34,437 bases of DNA. It comes from JB111 sp052093225. GTDB taxonomy: Bacteria > Actinomycetota > Actinomycetes > Actinomycetales > Actinomycetaceae. Below the pieces are notes generated by a model. The model was not told the origin of the DNA. It worked only from the letters and a program-made list of their open reading frames with translations, and searched no databases. Made by a program: the position numbers and the translations under genes. Position 1 is the first letter of the stretch; each line of letters opens with the position of its first letter. This document shows positions 6,837 to 15,763 of this stretch, piece after piece. Location of the stretch: the NCBI GenBank assembly GCA_052093225.1, contig JBQDDG010000036.1, positions 1 through 34,437 of the forward strand. The letters are read 5' to 3'.

Positions 6837-8320
6837 TCGTCGTCGTCCTCGGTCTCGGAGCGGCGGGCCAGGATGGTGGAGACGCGGCGGCGCCGGCCCT
6901 CGACGCGCTCGGCCTCGAGGTGGACCCCGTCGATGTCGACCGCGGAGCCGGCCAGCGGGACGCGGCCGAGGGCCTTCGCGAGCAGTCCGCCCGCGGTGTC
7001 CACGTCGTCGTCGTCGAGGTCGAGGTCGAAGAGCTCGCCGAGGTCGCTGACCGGGATGCGGGCCGGGACCCGCCACCGGCCGTCGCCGAGGTCCTCGACG
7101 CTGGTCTCGGCGCGGTCGTGCTCGTCGACCATCTCGCCGACGATCTCCTCGAGGAGGTCCTCGATCGTCACCAGGCCGGCGATGCCGCCGTACTCGTCGA
7201 CGACCATGGCGATGTGCACGGACTGCGTCTGCATCTCGCGCAGCATGTCGTCGACCCGCTTGGTCTCCGGCACGAAGAATGGCTCGCGCATGACGTCGGC
7301 GCACACCACGTGCTCGGTGTCGGTGCGCCGGTGGACGCGGCGCATGACGTCCTTGAGGTAGAGGATGCCGCGCAGGTCGTCGAGGGACTCCCCGTGGACG
7401 GGCACGCGCGAGAAGCCGGAGCGGGTGAAGAGGTTGAGGGCCTTGCTCAGCGGGAGGTCGGCCTCGATCGAGACCATGTCGGTGCGCGGGACCATCACCT
7501 CCCGCACGTAGGTCAGACCGAGCTCGAAGACGGACTCGAGCAGGTCGCGCTGCTCGTCCTCGAGCTGGGTGGACTCGCTCACGCGGTCGACGAACTGCTG
7601 GAGCTCGTCGGCGGACTCCTGGGCGCGGTCCTCCTCCGAGCGGCCGTTGCCGGGGCGGACCGAGCCGATGAGGTTGCCGATGCCGGCGGAGAGCGCGGTC
7701 ACGGCCGCGGTCGGGCGGGAGAGACGGGCGAGCACACGACCGGGGTGACGCTGGCCGAGCCTGCGCGGACCGATGCCGGAGACGACGACGACCAGCAGCG
7801 CGGTCGCCCCCAGCGAGGCGAGGGCGACCACCCACCACCGGTCGAACAGCCCGGCGAACCCGAGGGTGAGGCCGACGGCGGTGGTCATCTCGAGCAGGAC
7901 GCGGATGAGCATGAGCCCGGCGAGGCCGGACTCGCGGCGCTCGACGATGCGGGCGACCCGCTCGGCCGCAGGGTGCTCCTCGTGCTCGAGCTCGGTGACG
8001 CTGGAGCGGCTGATGCGCGTGAGCGCGCCCTCGGCGGCCGAGAGCATGGCCGAGAGAGCGAGCAGCAGCACGGCGACGACGAGAAGGACGACGACGGGCG
8101 CCGCCGGGATGAGTGCGGTCTCCGGCGCCTGGGTGGCGACATGGAGCACGCCGGTCACGGGGAGGAGCCCGGTCACGGGAATGCCTGCGGTCGCAGGGAG
8201 CACCCCGGTCACGGGAAGGCCCGCGGTCGCAGGAAGCGCCCCGGTCGCGGGGAGAAGGACGGCGGCGCCACCCGTGAGCACCGCGGCGGCGAGGTGGCCG
8301 GCGGGATGAAGAGGTGTCAT
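6833..8320 (-). CDS. HlyC/CorC-type CBS domain membrane protein (CNNM fold)
   Basis: The 495-residue protein has membrane segments in a DUF21/CNNM domain (about residues 75-200, from VVVLLVVAVLLLALSAMLSAAEGAL), then two CBS domains (about 260-380, with VMVPRTDMVSIEAD and MVVDEYGGIAGLVTIEDLLEEIVGE), then a CorC/HlyC C-terminal domain. Relatives are linked to magnesium or other divalent cation balance. The ATG at 8320 is 10 bp after the ybeY stop with no clear ribosome site. Residues 23-58 are six copies of a six-residue LP(A/V)T-type repeat, so the N-terminus is longer than usual for the family; a start nearer the first DUF21 helix is possible. It sits between ybeY and era, a conserved actinobacterial order. 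Confidence 0.9.
   Translation of the reverse strand: MTPLHPAGHLAAAVLTGGAAVLLPATGALPATAGLPVTGVLPATAGIPVTGLLPVTGVLHVATQAPETALIPAAPVVVLLVVAVLLLALSAMLSAAEGALTRISRSSVTELEHEEHPAAERVARIVERRESGLAGLMLIRVLLEMTTAVGLTLGFAGLFDRWWVVALASLGATALLVVVVSGIGPRRLGQRHPGRVLARLSRPTAAVTALSAGIGNLIGSVRPGNGRSEEDRAQESADELQQFVDRVSESTQLEDEQRDLLESVFELGLTYVREVMVPRTDMVSIEADLPLSKALNLFTRSGFSRVPVHGESLDDLRGILYLKDVMRRVHRRTDTEHVVCADVMREPFFVPETKRVDDMLREMQTQSVHIAMVVDEYGGIAGLVTIEDLLEEIVGEMVDEHDRAETSVEDLGDGRWRVPARIPVSDLGELFDLDLDDDDVDTAGGLLAKALGRVPLAGSAVDIDGVHLEAERVEGRRRRVSTILARRSETEDDDE
8147..8254 (-). repeat. 18 bp in-frame tandem repeat in the CorC-like gene
   Basis: Six consecutive 18 bp units encode the hexapeptides LPATGA, LPATAG, LPVTGV, LPATAG, IPVTGL and LPVTGV; a degenerate seventh unit (LHVATQ) follows. 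The repeat lies between an N-terminal hydrophobic stretch and the first family helix. Its 18 bp period keeps the reading frame. Confidence 0.85.
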
Positions 8321-8330
8321 GGCCGGCGGT

Positions 8331-8779
8331 TCACCGACCGGCCAGGAAGGTGAGCAGGAGGCGACGCTGCAGGTCGAACATCTCCTTCTCCTCCTCCGGC
8401 TCGGCGTGGTCGTAGCCGAGCAGGTGGAGGATGCCGTGGACGGTGAGCAGGCCGAGCTCCTCGGCGGTGGAGTGTCCGGCGGTGCGGGCCTGTGCGGCGG
8501 CGACCGTCGGGCAGAGCACGACGTCACCGAGGGTGCCCTCCTCGGAGGTGCCGCCGTCGGGCCCCGGACGGAGCTCGTCCATCGGGAAGGAGAGGACGTC
8601 GGTCGGGCCGGGCTCGTCCATCCAGCGCACGTGGAGGTCGGTCATCACGTCCTCGTCGACCAGCATGATCGACAGCTCGGCCTGCGGGTGCACACGCATC
8701 TCCTCGAGCACGTAGCGGGCGAGGGCGGACAGCTCCTCGACGTCCGCCCCGCTCCCGGACTCGTCGTTGACCTCGATGC

Positions 8780-8783
<4 letters not shown>
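8331..8783 (-). CDS. ybeY: Endoribonuclease YbeY
   Basis: The 150-residue protein is YbeY, a zinc-dependent endoribonuclease used in 16S rRNA 3' processing and 70S ribosome quality control. The zinc motif HGILHLLGYDH gives H116, H120 and H126. The upstream conserved segment TDVLSFPMDE (61-70) is also present. The start is GTG at 8783; its GTGA overlaps the phoH stop by 4 bp, so translation is coupled to phoH, its standard partner. Confidence 0.96.
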
Positions 8784-9919
<1,136 letters not shown>

Positions 9920-9980
9920 CGTAGCGAGGAGGCGGCGGGTACGACATGATGCGCGCCTCGACGGGGAGTGTCGGGCCGGT

Positions 9981-10106
9981 GGCCGTCGCTCACCACCGGT
10001 CGGCCGTGGCTCACGGTCGGTCGGCCGTCGCTCACCACCGGTCGGCCGTGGCTCACGGTCGGTCGGCCGTCGCTCACCATCGGTCGGCCGTCGCTCACCA
10101 CCGGTC
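9981..10106. repeat. 21 bp tandem repeat, six units, overlapping the rsmE stop codon
   Basis: Six units of 21 bp begin with GGCCGTSGCTCAC. Units 1, 3 and 6 share one sequence, units 2 and 4 share a second, and unit 5 differs from the first type by one base, giving an A-B-A-B-A'-A order. The last unit includes the stop codon and last three codons of rsmE (minus strand). The array fills most of the 175 bp gap between rsmE and phoH. Confidence 0.95.
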
Positions 10107-10925
10107 GAGCGCGAGGCTGAGGGCGGCGATCGCCGCCGGTCCGGCGCTCGAGCTGCGCAGGACGTGCGGCCCGAGCAGGACAGGGGTGGCGCCGGCCCGG
10201 GTGAGGGAGGCCAGCTCGTCGTCGGTGATGCCGCCCTCGGGCCCGACGACGAACCACACCTCCCGCAGGTCCGTCACCGGCGTGGTGGTGCCGGACCGTC
10301 CACGTAGGAGCTCGGAGAGCCGTTCGGTCGCGGACTCGTGGAGAACGAGCACCGCGACCTCTGTCGCGCTGCCGTGCCCCTCCCCCGTGCTCTCCCCCGC
10401 ACCGCCGCCGACGTCCGCGAGCGCCCGGGCGACGGCGTCGGCGAGGCCGCGGGAGTGCACGACGTCGTCCACCTGCGGGACCCGGGCCCTGCGGGACTGC
10501 TTGGCGGCCGACTCGGCGACGGCGGCCCACCGGGCCCGTCCCTTGGCGGCCTTTCCGTCCCAGCGGGAGACGGAACGGTCGGCCTGCCACGGGACCACGC
10601 GGTCGACGCCGAGCTCCGTGGCGGACTCGACCGCCTGCTCGTCACGACCACCCTTGGCGAGGGCCTGCACGAGGACGAGCCCCGGCGTCGGGGCGGGCTC
10701 GTCGGTCACGGCCGTGGCCGTGACGGTCAGGCGGTCCTTGGCGGCGTGGGCGACGGTACCGGTGACGCGCCGGCCCGCGCCGTCGACGAGGTCGACCTCC
10801 TCACCGACCCGGAGGCGGCGGACGGTGACGGCGTGGTGCGCCTCGGGGCCCGCCACGTCGACGTCCTGCCCGGCCTCGGCCGCGGCGAGGTCGGCGGCGT
10901 CGGCCCGGAACACCGGCCGGGTCAC
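10095..10925 (-). CDS. rsmE: 16S rRNA (uracil1498-N3)-methyltransferase RsmE
   Basis: The 276-residue protein is an RsmE SPOUT methyltransferase that makes m3U1498 in 16S rRNA. An N-terminal PUA-like domain (about 1-85, with EAHHAVTVRRLRVGEEVDLVDG) is followed by the SPOUT knot domain with VGPEGGITDDEL and the C-terminal LGPHVLRSSSAGPAAIAAL. The common Arg-Thr-Glu after 'VLR' is replaced by Ser-Ser-Ser. The start is GTG at 10925. It follows dnaJ in the heat-shock cluster, a conserved actinobacterial arrangement. Its stop codon lies in a 21 bp tandem array. Confidence 0.95.
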   Translation of the reverse strand: MTRPVFRADAADLAAAEAGQDVDVAGPEAHHAVTVRRLRVGEEVDLVDGAGRRVTGTVAHAAKDRLTVTATAVTDEPAPTPGLVLVQALAKGGRDEQAVESATELGVDRVVPWQADRSVSRWDGKAAKGRARWAAVAESAAKQSRRARVPQVDDVVHSRGLADAVARALADVGGGAGESTGEGHGSATEVAVLVLHESATERLSELLRGRSGTTTPVTDLREVWFVVGPEGGITDDELASLTRAGATPVLLGPHVLRSSSAGPAAIAALSLALDRW

Positions 10926-10944
10926 GGCGCCGACCTCAGCAGGC

Positions 10945-11022
10945 GGGTCACCGGGCGGCTCCCTGCAGCCGGGTCACCGGGCGGCCCTCCACGACCGGTT
11001 CACCGGGCGAACTTCCGCCGGG
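10945..11022. repeat. 26 bp tandem repeat between dnaJ and rsmE
   Basis: Three 26 bp units begin at 10945, 10971 and 10997 with the core GGGTCACCGGGCGGC (third copy GGTTCACCGGGCGAA). The unit tails diverge. They fill most of the 120 bp gap between the dnaJ stop and the rsmE start. Confidence 0.8.
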
Positions 11023-11045
11023 TCGTCACTCGTCCCACGAGACGG

Positions 11046-12182
11046 TCAGCGTCCGGCGAGGCGCTCGCGCAGGCGCGAGAACATCGAGGAGTCGGCGCTC
11101 GTCAGACGCGCGTCCGGGCGCTCCTCGCCGCGCGCGGCGGCGAGGTTCGTGAGGAGCTCGCGCTGGTCGTCGTCGAGCTTGGTGGGGATGACCACCTCGA
11201 TGTCGACGTGCAGGTCCCCGCGACGTCCGCGGGCGCGCAGGCGGCCGACGCCGAGCCCGTCCAGGGTGATGCGCTCCCCGGGCTGGGTACCGGGGGCGAC
11301 GTCGATGTCCCGGGGGCCGTCGAGCGTCTCGATCGAGGAGACGGTGCCGAGGGCGGCCGCCGTCATGGGGATCGTCAGGGTGCACAGGAGGTCGTCGCCG
11401 TTGCGCTGGAAGACCGGGTGCGGACGCTCGCGGATCTCGACGAAGAGGTCGCCGGCCGGACCGCCGGCGGGACCGACCTCGCCCTGGCTCTGCAGCCGCA
11501 GCTGGGTGCCGGTGCTGACGCCGGCGGGGACCTCGACGGAGATCGTGCGGTTCGAGCGCACGCGGCCCTCGCCGGAGCACTCCTGGCAGGGCTCGGGGAT
11601 GACGGTGCCGTGGCCGGAGCACGCCGGGCACACGGAGGTCGCCATCATCTGGCCGAGGAAGGAGCGAGTGACGCGCTGGACCGAGCCCTGGCCGCCGCAC
11701 GTGGTGCAGGTGACGGGCGAGGTGCCGGGGCGGCAGCACGTGCCGTTGCAGGTGCCGCACACGACGGCGGTCTGCACCGGGATCTCCTCCTTGGAGCCGA
11801 ACACGGCGTCGACGAGGTCGATGTCGAGGACGATCTGCGAGTCGCGCCCACGGCGCGCACGCGGCACGGGTCCGCGCATGCCTCCGCCGGCGGCGCCACC
11901 GAAGAACTGGGAGAAGATGTCCGCGAAGTCGCCGAAGCCGGCGGCGCCGGCAGGACCGCCACCGCCGCCGCGCAGGGCGTCCTCGCCGCCGGCGTCGTAC
12001 AGGCGCCGCTTGTCCTCGTCCCGCAGCACGTCGTAGGCGCGCTGGACGTCCTTGAACTTGTCGCCGGCCTCGGGGCCGGCGACGTCCGGGTGCAGCTGCC
12101 GGGCGCGCTTGCGGTAGGCCCGCTTGATCTCCTCGGGGCTGGCGTCACGGCTCACGCCGAGGATCGAGTAGTAGTCGCTCAC
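11046..12182 (-). CDS. dnaJ: Chaperone DnaJ (actinobacterial DnaJ2 type)
   Basis: The 378-residue protein has a J domain (residues 3-65, HPD at 31-33), a Gly/Phe linker (70-103), a zinc-finger region (141-207) and a C-terminal substrate domain. It stimulates DnaK in protein folding. Four CxxC pairs are present: C142/C145, C159/C162, C185/C188 and C199/C202. The first motif reads CGTCNGTC, so the final glycine of CxxCxGxG is a cysteine. I chose GTG at 12182 because MSDYYSILGV matches the family; a TTG nine bases upstream is possible. A 12 bp tandem duplication (CTTTGGCTGGGA twice, 12193-12216) lies just before the start. It is probably co-transcribed with hrcA and so under CIRCE control. Confidence 0.95.
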   Translation of the reverse strand: MSDYYSILGVSRDASPEEIKRAYRKRARQLHPDVAGPEAGDKFKDVQRAYDVLRDEDKRRLYDAGGEDALRGGGGGPAGAAGFGDFADIFSQFFGGAAGGGMRGPVPRARRGRDSQIVLDIDLVDAVFGSKEEIPVQTAVVCGTCNGTCCRPGTSPVTCTTCGGQGSVQRVTRSFLGQMMATSVCPACSGHGTVIPEPCQECSGEGRVRSNRTISVEVPAGVSTGTQLRLQSQGEVGPAGGPAGDLFVEIRERPHPVFQRNGDDLLCTLTIPMTAAALGTVSSIETLDGPRDIDVAPGTQPGERITLDGLGVGRLRARGRRGDLHVDIEVVIPTKLDDDQRELLTNLAAARGEERPDARLTSADSSMFSRLRERLAGR

Positions 12183-12192
12183 AGGTCGCAAT

Positions 12193-12216
12193 CTTTGGCT
12201 GGGACTTTGGCTGGGA
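12193..12216. repeat. 12 bp direct duplication in the hrcA-dnaJ gap
   Basis: CTTTGGCTGGGA occurs twice in a row, ending 10 bp upstream of the dnaJ GTG on the minus strand. It is in the dnaJ translation-initiation region and could affect it; no function is shown. Confidence 0.75.
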
Positions 12217-12307
12217 TCGGTTCGGGACGGCCGGTCGTGCCGCTGGTCGTCGTGCTGTCAGGTCTCGTGGTACCGGGCGGCGGGGCCCCCGACGCCGGCG
12301 GGCCGGC

Positions 12308-13324
12308 CTACCCGCCGAGGAAGCGGGACAGGTAGCGCGCGATGGCGCGGACCGCCGCCATCGTGCCCGGGTAGTCCATGCGGGTCGGGCCGAGCACGCC
12401 GACCCGGGCGACGACCTCGCCCGAGGCACCATAGGCCCCCGCGACGAGAGACGTCTCGGTCAGGGAGTCGTGATGATTCTCCGACCCGATGCGGACGGTG
12501 AGGCGGTCCGCCTCCATCTCGGTGAACAGCCGCAGCAGCACGACCTGCTCCTCGAGCGCCTCGAGGACGGGACCGATGGTGCGGCTGAAGTCCGTGCCCG
12601 ACCGGGCGAGGTTGGCGGTCCCGCCGAGGAGGATGCGTTCCTCGGCGTCCGCGTCGAGGACTCTGGTGAGCTCGCTGGCGATGAGGTCGAGGAGCGGGCG
12701 CCGGGCCGGGTCGAGCCGCGCGCCGAGGTCGGTCAGCGCCTCGGCGATCTTCTGCGCGGGGAGGCCGGCGCAGGCGAGGTTGAGCATGGCGCGCAGCTCG
12801 GCGACGTCGACGGGATCGGTGCCGCCGGGGACCTCGACGGTGCGCTGCTCGACCCGGCCCGCGGAGGTGATGATGACGATGAGCAGGCGCCGCTCGTCCA
12901 GCGTGACGAGCTCGAGGTGGCGCAGCGAGGTGCGGCTCATCGACGGGTACTGGACGACCGCCACGTTCTGGGTGAGCTGGGCGAGCAGGCGGACGGTGCG
13001 CTCGACGATCTCCTCGAGGTCGACCGAGTCCTCCATCATCGTCTCGATGGCGGTGCGCTCGGCGCCGGAGAGCGGCTTGAGGGTGGCGATCTGGTCGACG
13101 AAGGCGCGGTACCCCTTCTCGGTGGGCACGCGGCCGGCCGAGGTGTGGGGCTGGGCGATGTGACCGGACTCCTCGAGGGCCGCCATGTCGTTGCGGATCG
13201 TGGCGGGCGAGACGTCGAGCTGGTGCCGCTCGACGAGGGCCCGGGAGCCCACGGGCTCGGACGTGTGCACGTAGTCGCTGACGATCGCCTGCAGCACCCG
13301 CAGGCGGCGGTCCTCGGTCGACAT
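12308..13324 (-). CDS. hrcA: Heat-inducible transcription repressor HrcA
   Basis: The 338-residue protein is HrcA, the repressor of CIRCE-controlled chaperone genes. An N-terminal winged helix (about 1-75, with PVGSRALVERHQLDVSPATI) is followed by the GAF-like HrcA core and a C-terminal VGVLGPTRMDYPGTMAAV segment typical of the family. The ATG at 13324 has a strong GGGAGGT ribosome site, and a CIRCE operator lies 40 bp upstream, showing autoregulation. dnaJ follows 125 bp downstream on the same strand. Known function: binds CIRCE when GroEL is free. Confidence 0.97.
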   Translation of the reverse strand: MSTEDRRLRVLQAIVSDYVHTSEPVGSRALVERHQLDVSPATIRNDMAALEESGHIAQPHTSAGRVPTEKGYRAFVDQIATLKPLSGAERTAIETMMEDSVDLEEIVERTVRLLAQLTQNVAVVQYPSMSRTSLRHLELVTLDERRLLIVIITSAGRVEQRTVEVPGGTDPVDVAELRAMLNLACAGLPAQKIAEALTDLGARLDPARRPLLDLIASELTRVLDADAEERILLGGTANLARSGTDFSRTIGPVLEALEEQVVLLRLFTEMEADRLTVRIGSENHHDSLTETSLVAGAYGASGEVVARVGVLGPTRMDYPGTMAAVRAIARYLSRFLGG

Positions 13325-13363
13325 GGCACCTCCCCGATCGCCGTTCGTCGGTCCGGGACGCCG

Positions 13364-13390
13364 GTAGCACTCGGCATCCCTGAGTGCCAA
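13364..13390. promoter_or_regulatory. CIRCE heat-shock operator
   Basis: GTAGCACTC (13364-13372), a 9 bp spacer and GAGTGCCAA (13382-13390) match the CIRCE consensus TTAGCACTC-N9-GAGTGCTAA with two departures from consensus. It is 40 bp upstream of hrcA. TAGCAT on the minus strand next to it is a possible -10. Confidence 0.93.
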
Positions 13391-13544
13391 TGCTACGCCG
13401 AACGTGGTGCGACGTGCGGTGAGGCCCGCCACCGGCCTCGCGTGCGCTGCTAACGTCCGGGGCGACGGGACCCGGACCCGGGGACCGGACCCGGGCCCCG
13501 CCGTCGGGAGCCTGGTCGACGACGACGTCCGCGGGAGCCGCCCG

Positions 13545-14378
13545 ATGAGCCACGCAGCCCACCCCGACACGCTCCCCGACGAGGACCGCACCGGTTCGAC
13601 GGCGCCGTCGCCGCGGCGCATCGCGCTGCGGACGGCGGCGGTCGCCACCACCGCCGTCGTGCTTCTCATCCAGCTGCACGAGTACGCGCACGCGGTGGTC
13701 GCCGTCCTGCTCGTCGGGAGCTCGACCGTGCACGGGGCGATGGCTGACCATCCGCCGGCGTCGGACGCGGATCTCGCCCTCATCGCGATCGCCGGCCCCG
13801 TGTTCTCCCTGGTGGCCGGGCTGCTGGCCTACGCCGTGTCCCGGCCGCTCGCGTCCGGTTACGCCCGGGCGCTGCTCACATGGTTCGGGCTCGGCAGCAT
13901 GCAGGGAGCCTTCGGGTACCTGATGATCGCGCTGATCGCGCCCGTGGGTGACACCGCGGTGGCGTTCGAGGCCTGGGACCTGTCGATCGTCTGGTCGATC
14001 GTCGCGTTCGTGGCGGGGCTCGCCGGCATGTTCCTCAACGCCTACCTGCTCGCCCGGGAGATCGGCCGCACCTTCGGCACCCCGGCACCGTTCCGTGGCG
14101 CGTCGGTCTGGGCGTGGCTCGTCGCGACGGTGGCGATCCTCGTGATCTACGTCGGGGTCGCGCTCCTCGCGGGGGTCGGCGGCGAGATCCTTGCCTGGAC
14201 GATCATCGGGCCCGCAACTGCGCTGGTGTTCGCGCCCATGGCGACGATCTTCTGGCGGCGCGTGCCCTACCTGGACCGGCCGTGGTCGGTCGGCTCGACC
14301 CCGGCGATCGTCGCGGGCCTCGTCGTGGCGGTCGCGATCGTCGCGGTGCACGCGGTGGTCGGGGTCGAGCTCGGCTGA
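13545..14378 (+). CDS. Membrane protein with HExxH motif, possible M50-like protease
   Basis: The 277-residue protein has about seven hydrophobic segments. The first helix ends in LLIQLHEYAHAVVAVLL (near residue 45), which carries an HEYAH metalloprotease-type motif inside a membrane segment, as in site-2 proteases (M50). A GPVFSLVAGLL segment near residue 87 resembles the AGP turn of that family. I do not see the second zinc motif (NxxPxxxLDG); NAYLLAREIG near 170 is in a similar place but lacks it. So the fold is M50-like by inference and activity is doubtful. ATG 13545 has GGGAG eight bases upstream; TAACGT at 13451-13456 may be the -10. It is divergent from hrcA. Confidence 0.65.
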   Translation: MSHAAHPDTLPDEDRTGSTAPSPRRIALRTAAVATTAVVLLIQLHEYAHAVVAVLLVGSSTVHGAMADHPPASDADLALIAIAGPVFSLVAGLLAYAVSRPLASGYARALLTWFGLGSMQGAFGYLMIALIAPVGDTAVAFEAWDLSIVWSIVAFVAGLAGMFLNAYLLAREIGRTFGTPAPFRGASVWAWLVATVAILVIYVGVALLAGVGGEILAWTIIGPATALVFAPMATIFWRRVPYLDRPWSVGSTPAIVAGLVVAVAIVAVHAVVGVELG

Positions 14379-14420
14379 GAGTGATCGAGCTCGGCTGAAC
14401 GTGGTCGCGCTCGGCTGATG
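14361..14420. repeat. 20 bp triplication of a gene's last codons and stop
   Basis: Three 20 bp units start at 14361, 14381 and 14401, each with the core TCGNGCTCGGCTGA. The first unit is the end of the HExxH membrane protein (VELG-stop). The other two repeat those codons and the TGA downstream. Confidence 0.85.
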
Positions 14421-14549
14421 GCCCGCGGTTCGACGCTGCTCGATCGACGTCAAGCCGCCTCGCTCTTGCCCGCTCCGCCCCCCTCCGGTGACGCGACCCG
14501 CGGGGCCGGGCTCCGCCGTCGGGCCGGACGGTCTACGTACCCTCGGGCG

Positions 14550-15446
14550 GTGACCGACCGATACGGACGTGACGTCCTCTCCTCCACCAGCACCGCCCAC
14601 CGACGCCGCCCCGCAACCCGCGACGTGCCCGCCGAGCGCGGCCTGGTCGTGGAGGACGTCGAGACGGGATTCGTCGGCGCGGTCGTGCGCGTGGAGAAGT
14701 CCGGCGGCATGCACCTCGTCACCCTCGAGGACCGGCACGGCAAGCGACGCTCGTTCACGCTCGGCCCCGGGTTCTGGATCGACGGCGCCCCGGTCACGCT
14801 CGTGCCGGTCAGGGCCTCGGCGGCGCAGGCCCGGCCCGACGTCGCACGGACGGCCGGCGGGAAGAAGCTGACGGCGTCGGGGTCGATCAAGGTCGACGGC
14901 GCGAAGGCACGGGTCGCGCGCGCGTCGCGAATCTGGGTCGAGGGACGGCACGACGCCGAGCTCGTCGAGCGCGTGTGGGGCGACGACCTGCGGGTCGAGG
15001 GCGTCGTCGTCGAACAGCTCGAGGGGGCCGACCACCTCGCGGACGTGCTCGAGGAGTTCCGTCCGGGCAGGCTGCGGCGGGCGGGCGTCCTGCTCGACCA
15101 CCTCGTGGCGGGGTCGAAGGAGACCCGGCTCGTCGAGGCCACGCGGCGACGGCTCGGCGGGGCTGCTCAGCACGTGCTCGTGCTCGGGCACCCGTACGTG
15201 GACGTGTGGCAGGCGGTGCGGCCGGAGCGGGTGGGGCTGACCGAGTGGCCGCACGTGCCGCGCGGGACGGACATCAAGGTGGGGACCCTGAAGGCGCTCG
15301 GCTGGCCGCACGCCGACCAGGGGGACGTGGCGCGGGGGTGGCAGCGCATCCTCGGCACGGTGCGGACGTATGCCGACCTGTCGCCGCAGCTGCTCGGACG
15401 GGTCGAGGAGCTCATCGACTTCGTCACCGGGGTGCCCGAGGAGTAG
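14550..15446 (+). CDS. DUF3097 family protein
   Basis: The 298-residue protein matches the actinobacterial DUF3097 family. An N-terminal beta-rich part contains VPAERGLVVEDVETGFVGAV; a central part contains IWVEGRHDAELVERVWGDDL and then GVLLDHLVAGSKETRL; the C-terminus has DIKVGTLKALGWP. The central EG...D and D-x-L pattern resembles TOPRIM motifs of primases, topoisomerases and nucleases, which is my inference. GTG 14550 is chosen because VTDRYGRDVL fits the family start; an ATG at 14418 would add 44 unrelated residues. TACGTA at 14534-14539 could be a -10 for a near-leaderless message. Function is unknown. Confidence 0.85.
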   Translation: MTDRYGRDVLSSTSTAHRRRPATRDVPAERGLVVEDVETGFVGAVVRVEKSGGMHLVTLEDRHGKRRSFTLGPGFWIDGAPVTLVPVRASAAQARPDVARTAGGKKLTASGSIKVDGAKARVARASRIWVEGRHDAELVERVWGDDLRVEGVVVEQLEGADHLADVLEEFRPGRLRRAGVLLDHLVAGSKETRLVEATRRRLGGAAQHVLVLGHPYVDVWQAVRPERVGLTEWPHVPRGTDIKVGTLKALGWPHADQGDVARGWQRILGTVRTYADLSPQLLGRVEELIDFVTGVPEE

Positions 15447-15581
15447 GTCGGAGGGGCGAGGCCGGCGCACGGACGGCGCAGGAGGGGGCGGGGCCGGCGC
15501 ACGGACAGTGCCGGAGGGCGCGAGGCCGGCGCACGGACGGCGCACGGACGGCGCCAGAGCGCGTCACGGGTTCCGCGTCGA

Positions 15582-15609
15582 GGGATGCGCGTCGCGGGAC
15601 GCACATCCC
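15582..15609 (+). terminator. Probable terminator hairpin after the DUF3097 gene
   Basis: GGGATG-C-GCGTC, loop GCGG, GACGC-A-CATCCC forms a 12 bp stem with one mismatch. There is no U-tract, as is common in high-GC actinobacteria. Confidence 0.5.
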
Positions 15610-15763
15610 GGGCTCAACGCCCGATCGACGGAACGGCCACCACCCTCGCAGTCCCGCCGACAGAGCTTGCTCAGACTGCACCGCCCGACGACTGACCCTC
15701 TCCACGGGACCATCTGCCGCACCGTTCAACCGCTGCACCTGTCTCCACAGGTGGGCCCGGCGC

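Noticed and set aside
9981..10106. A repeat protein with a seven-residue period encoded on the plus strand (RSAVAHH/G units)
   Set aside because: No start signal, the frame is simply the translation of the 21 bp repeat, and it overlaps the rsmE end antisense.
9946..12036. Very long plus-strand open frames opposite rsmE and dnaJ
   Set aside because: They mirror the codon bias of the minus-strand genes, have Arg/Pro/Ser-rich nonsense composition and no start signals.
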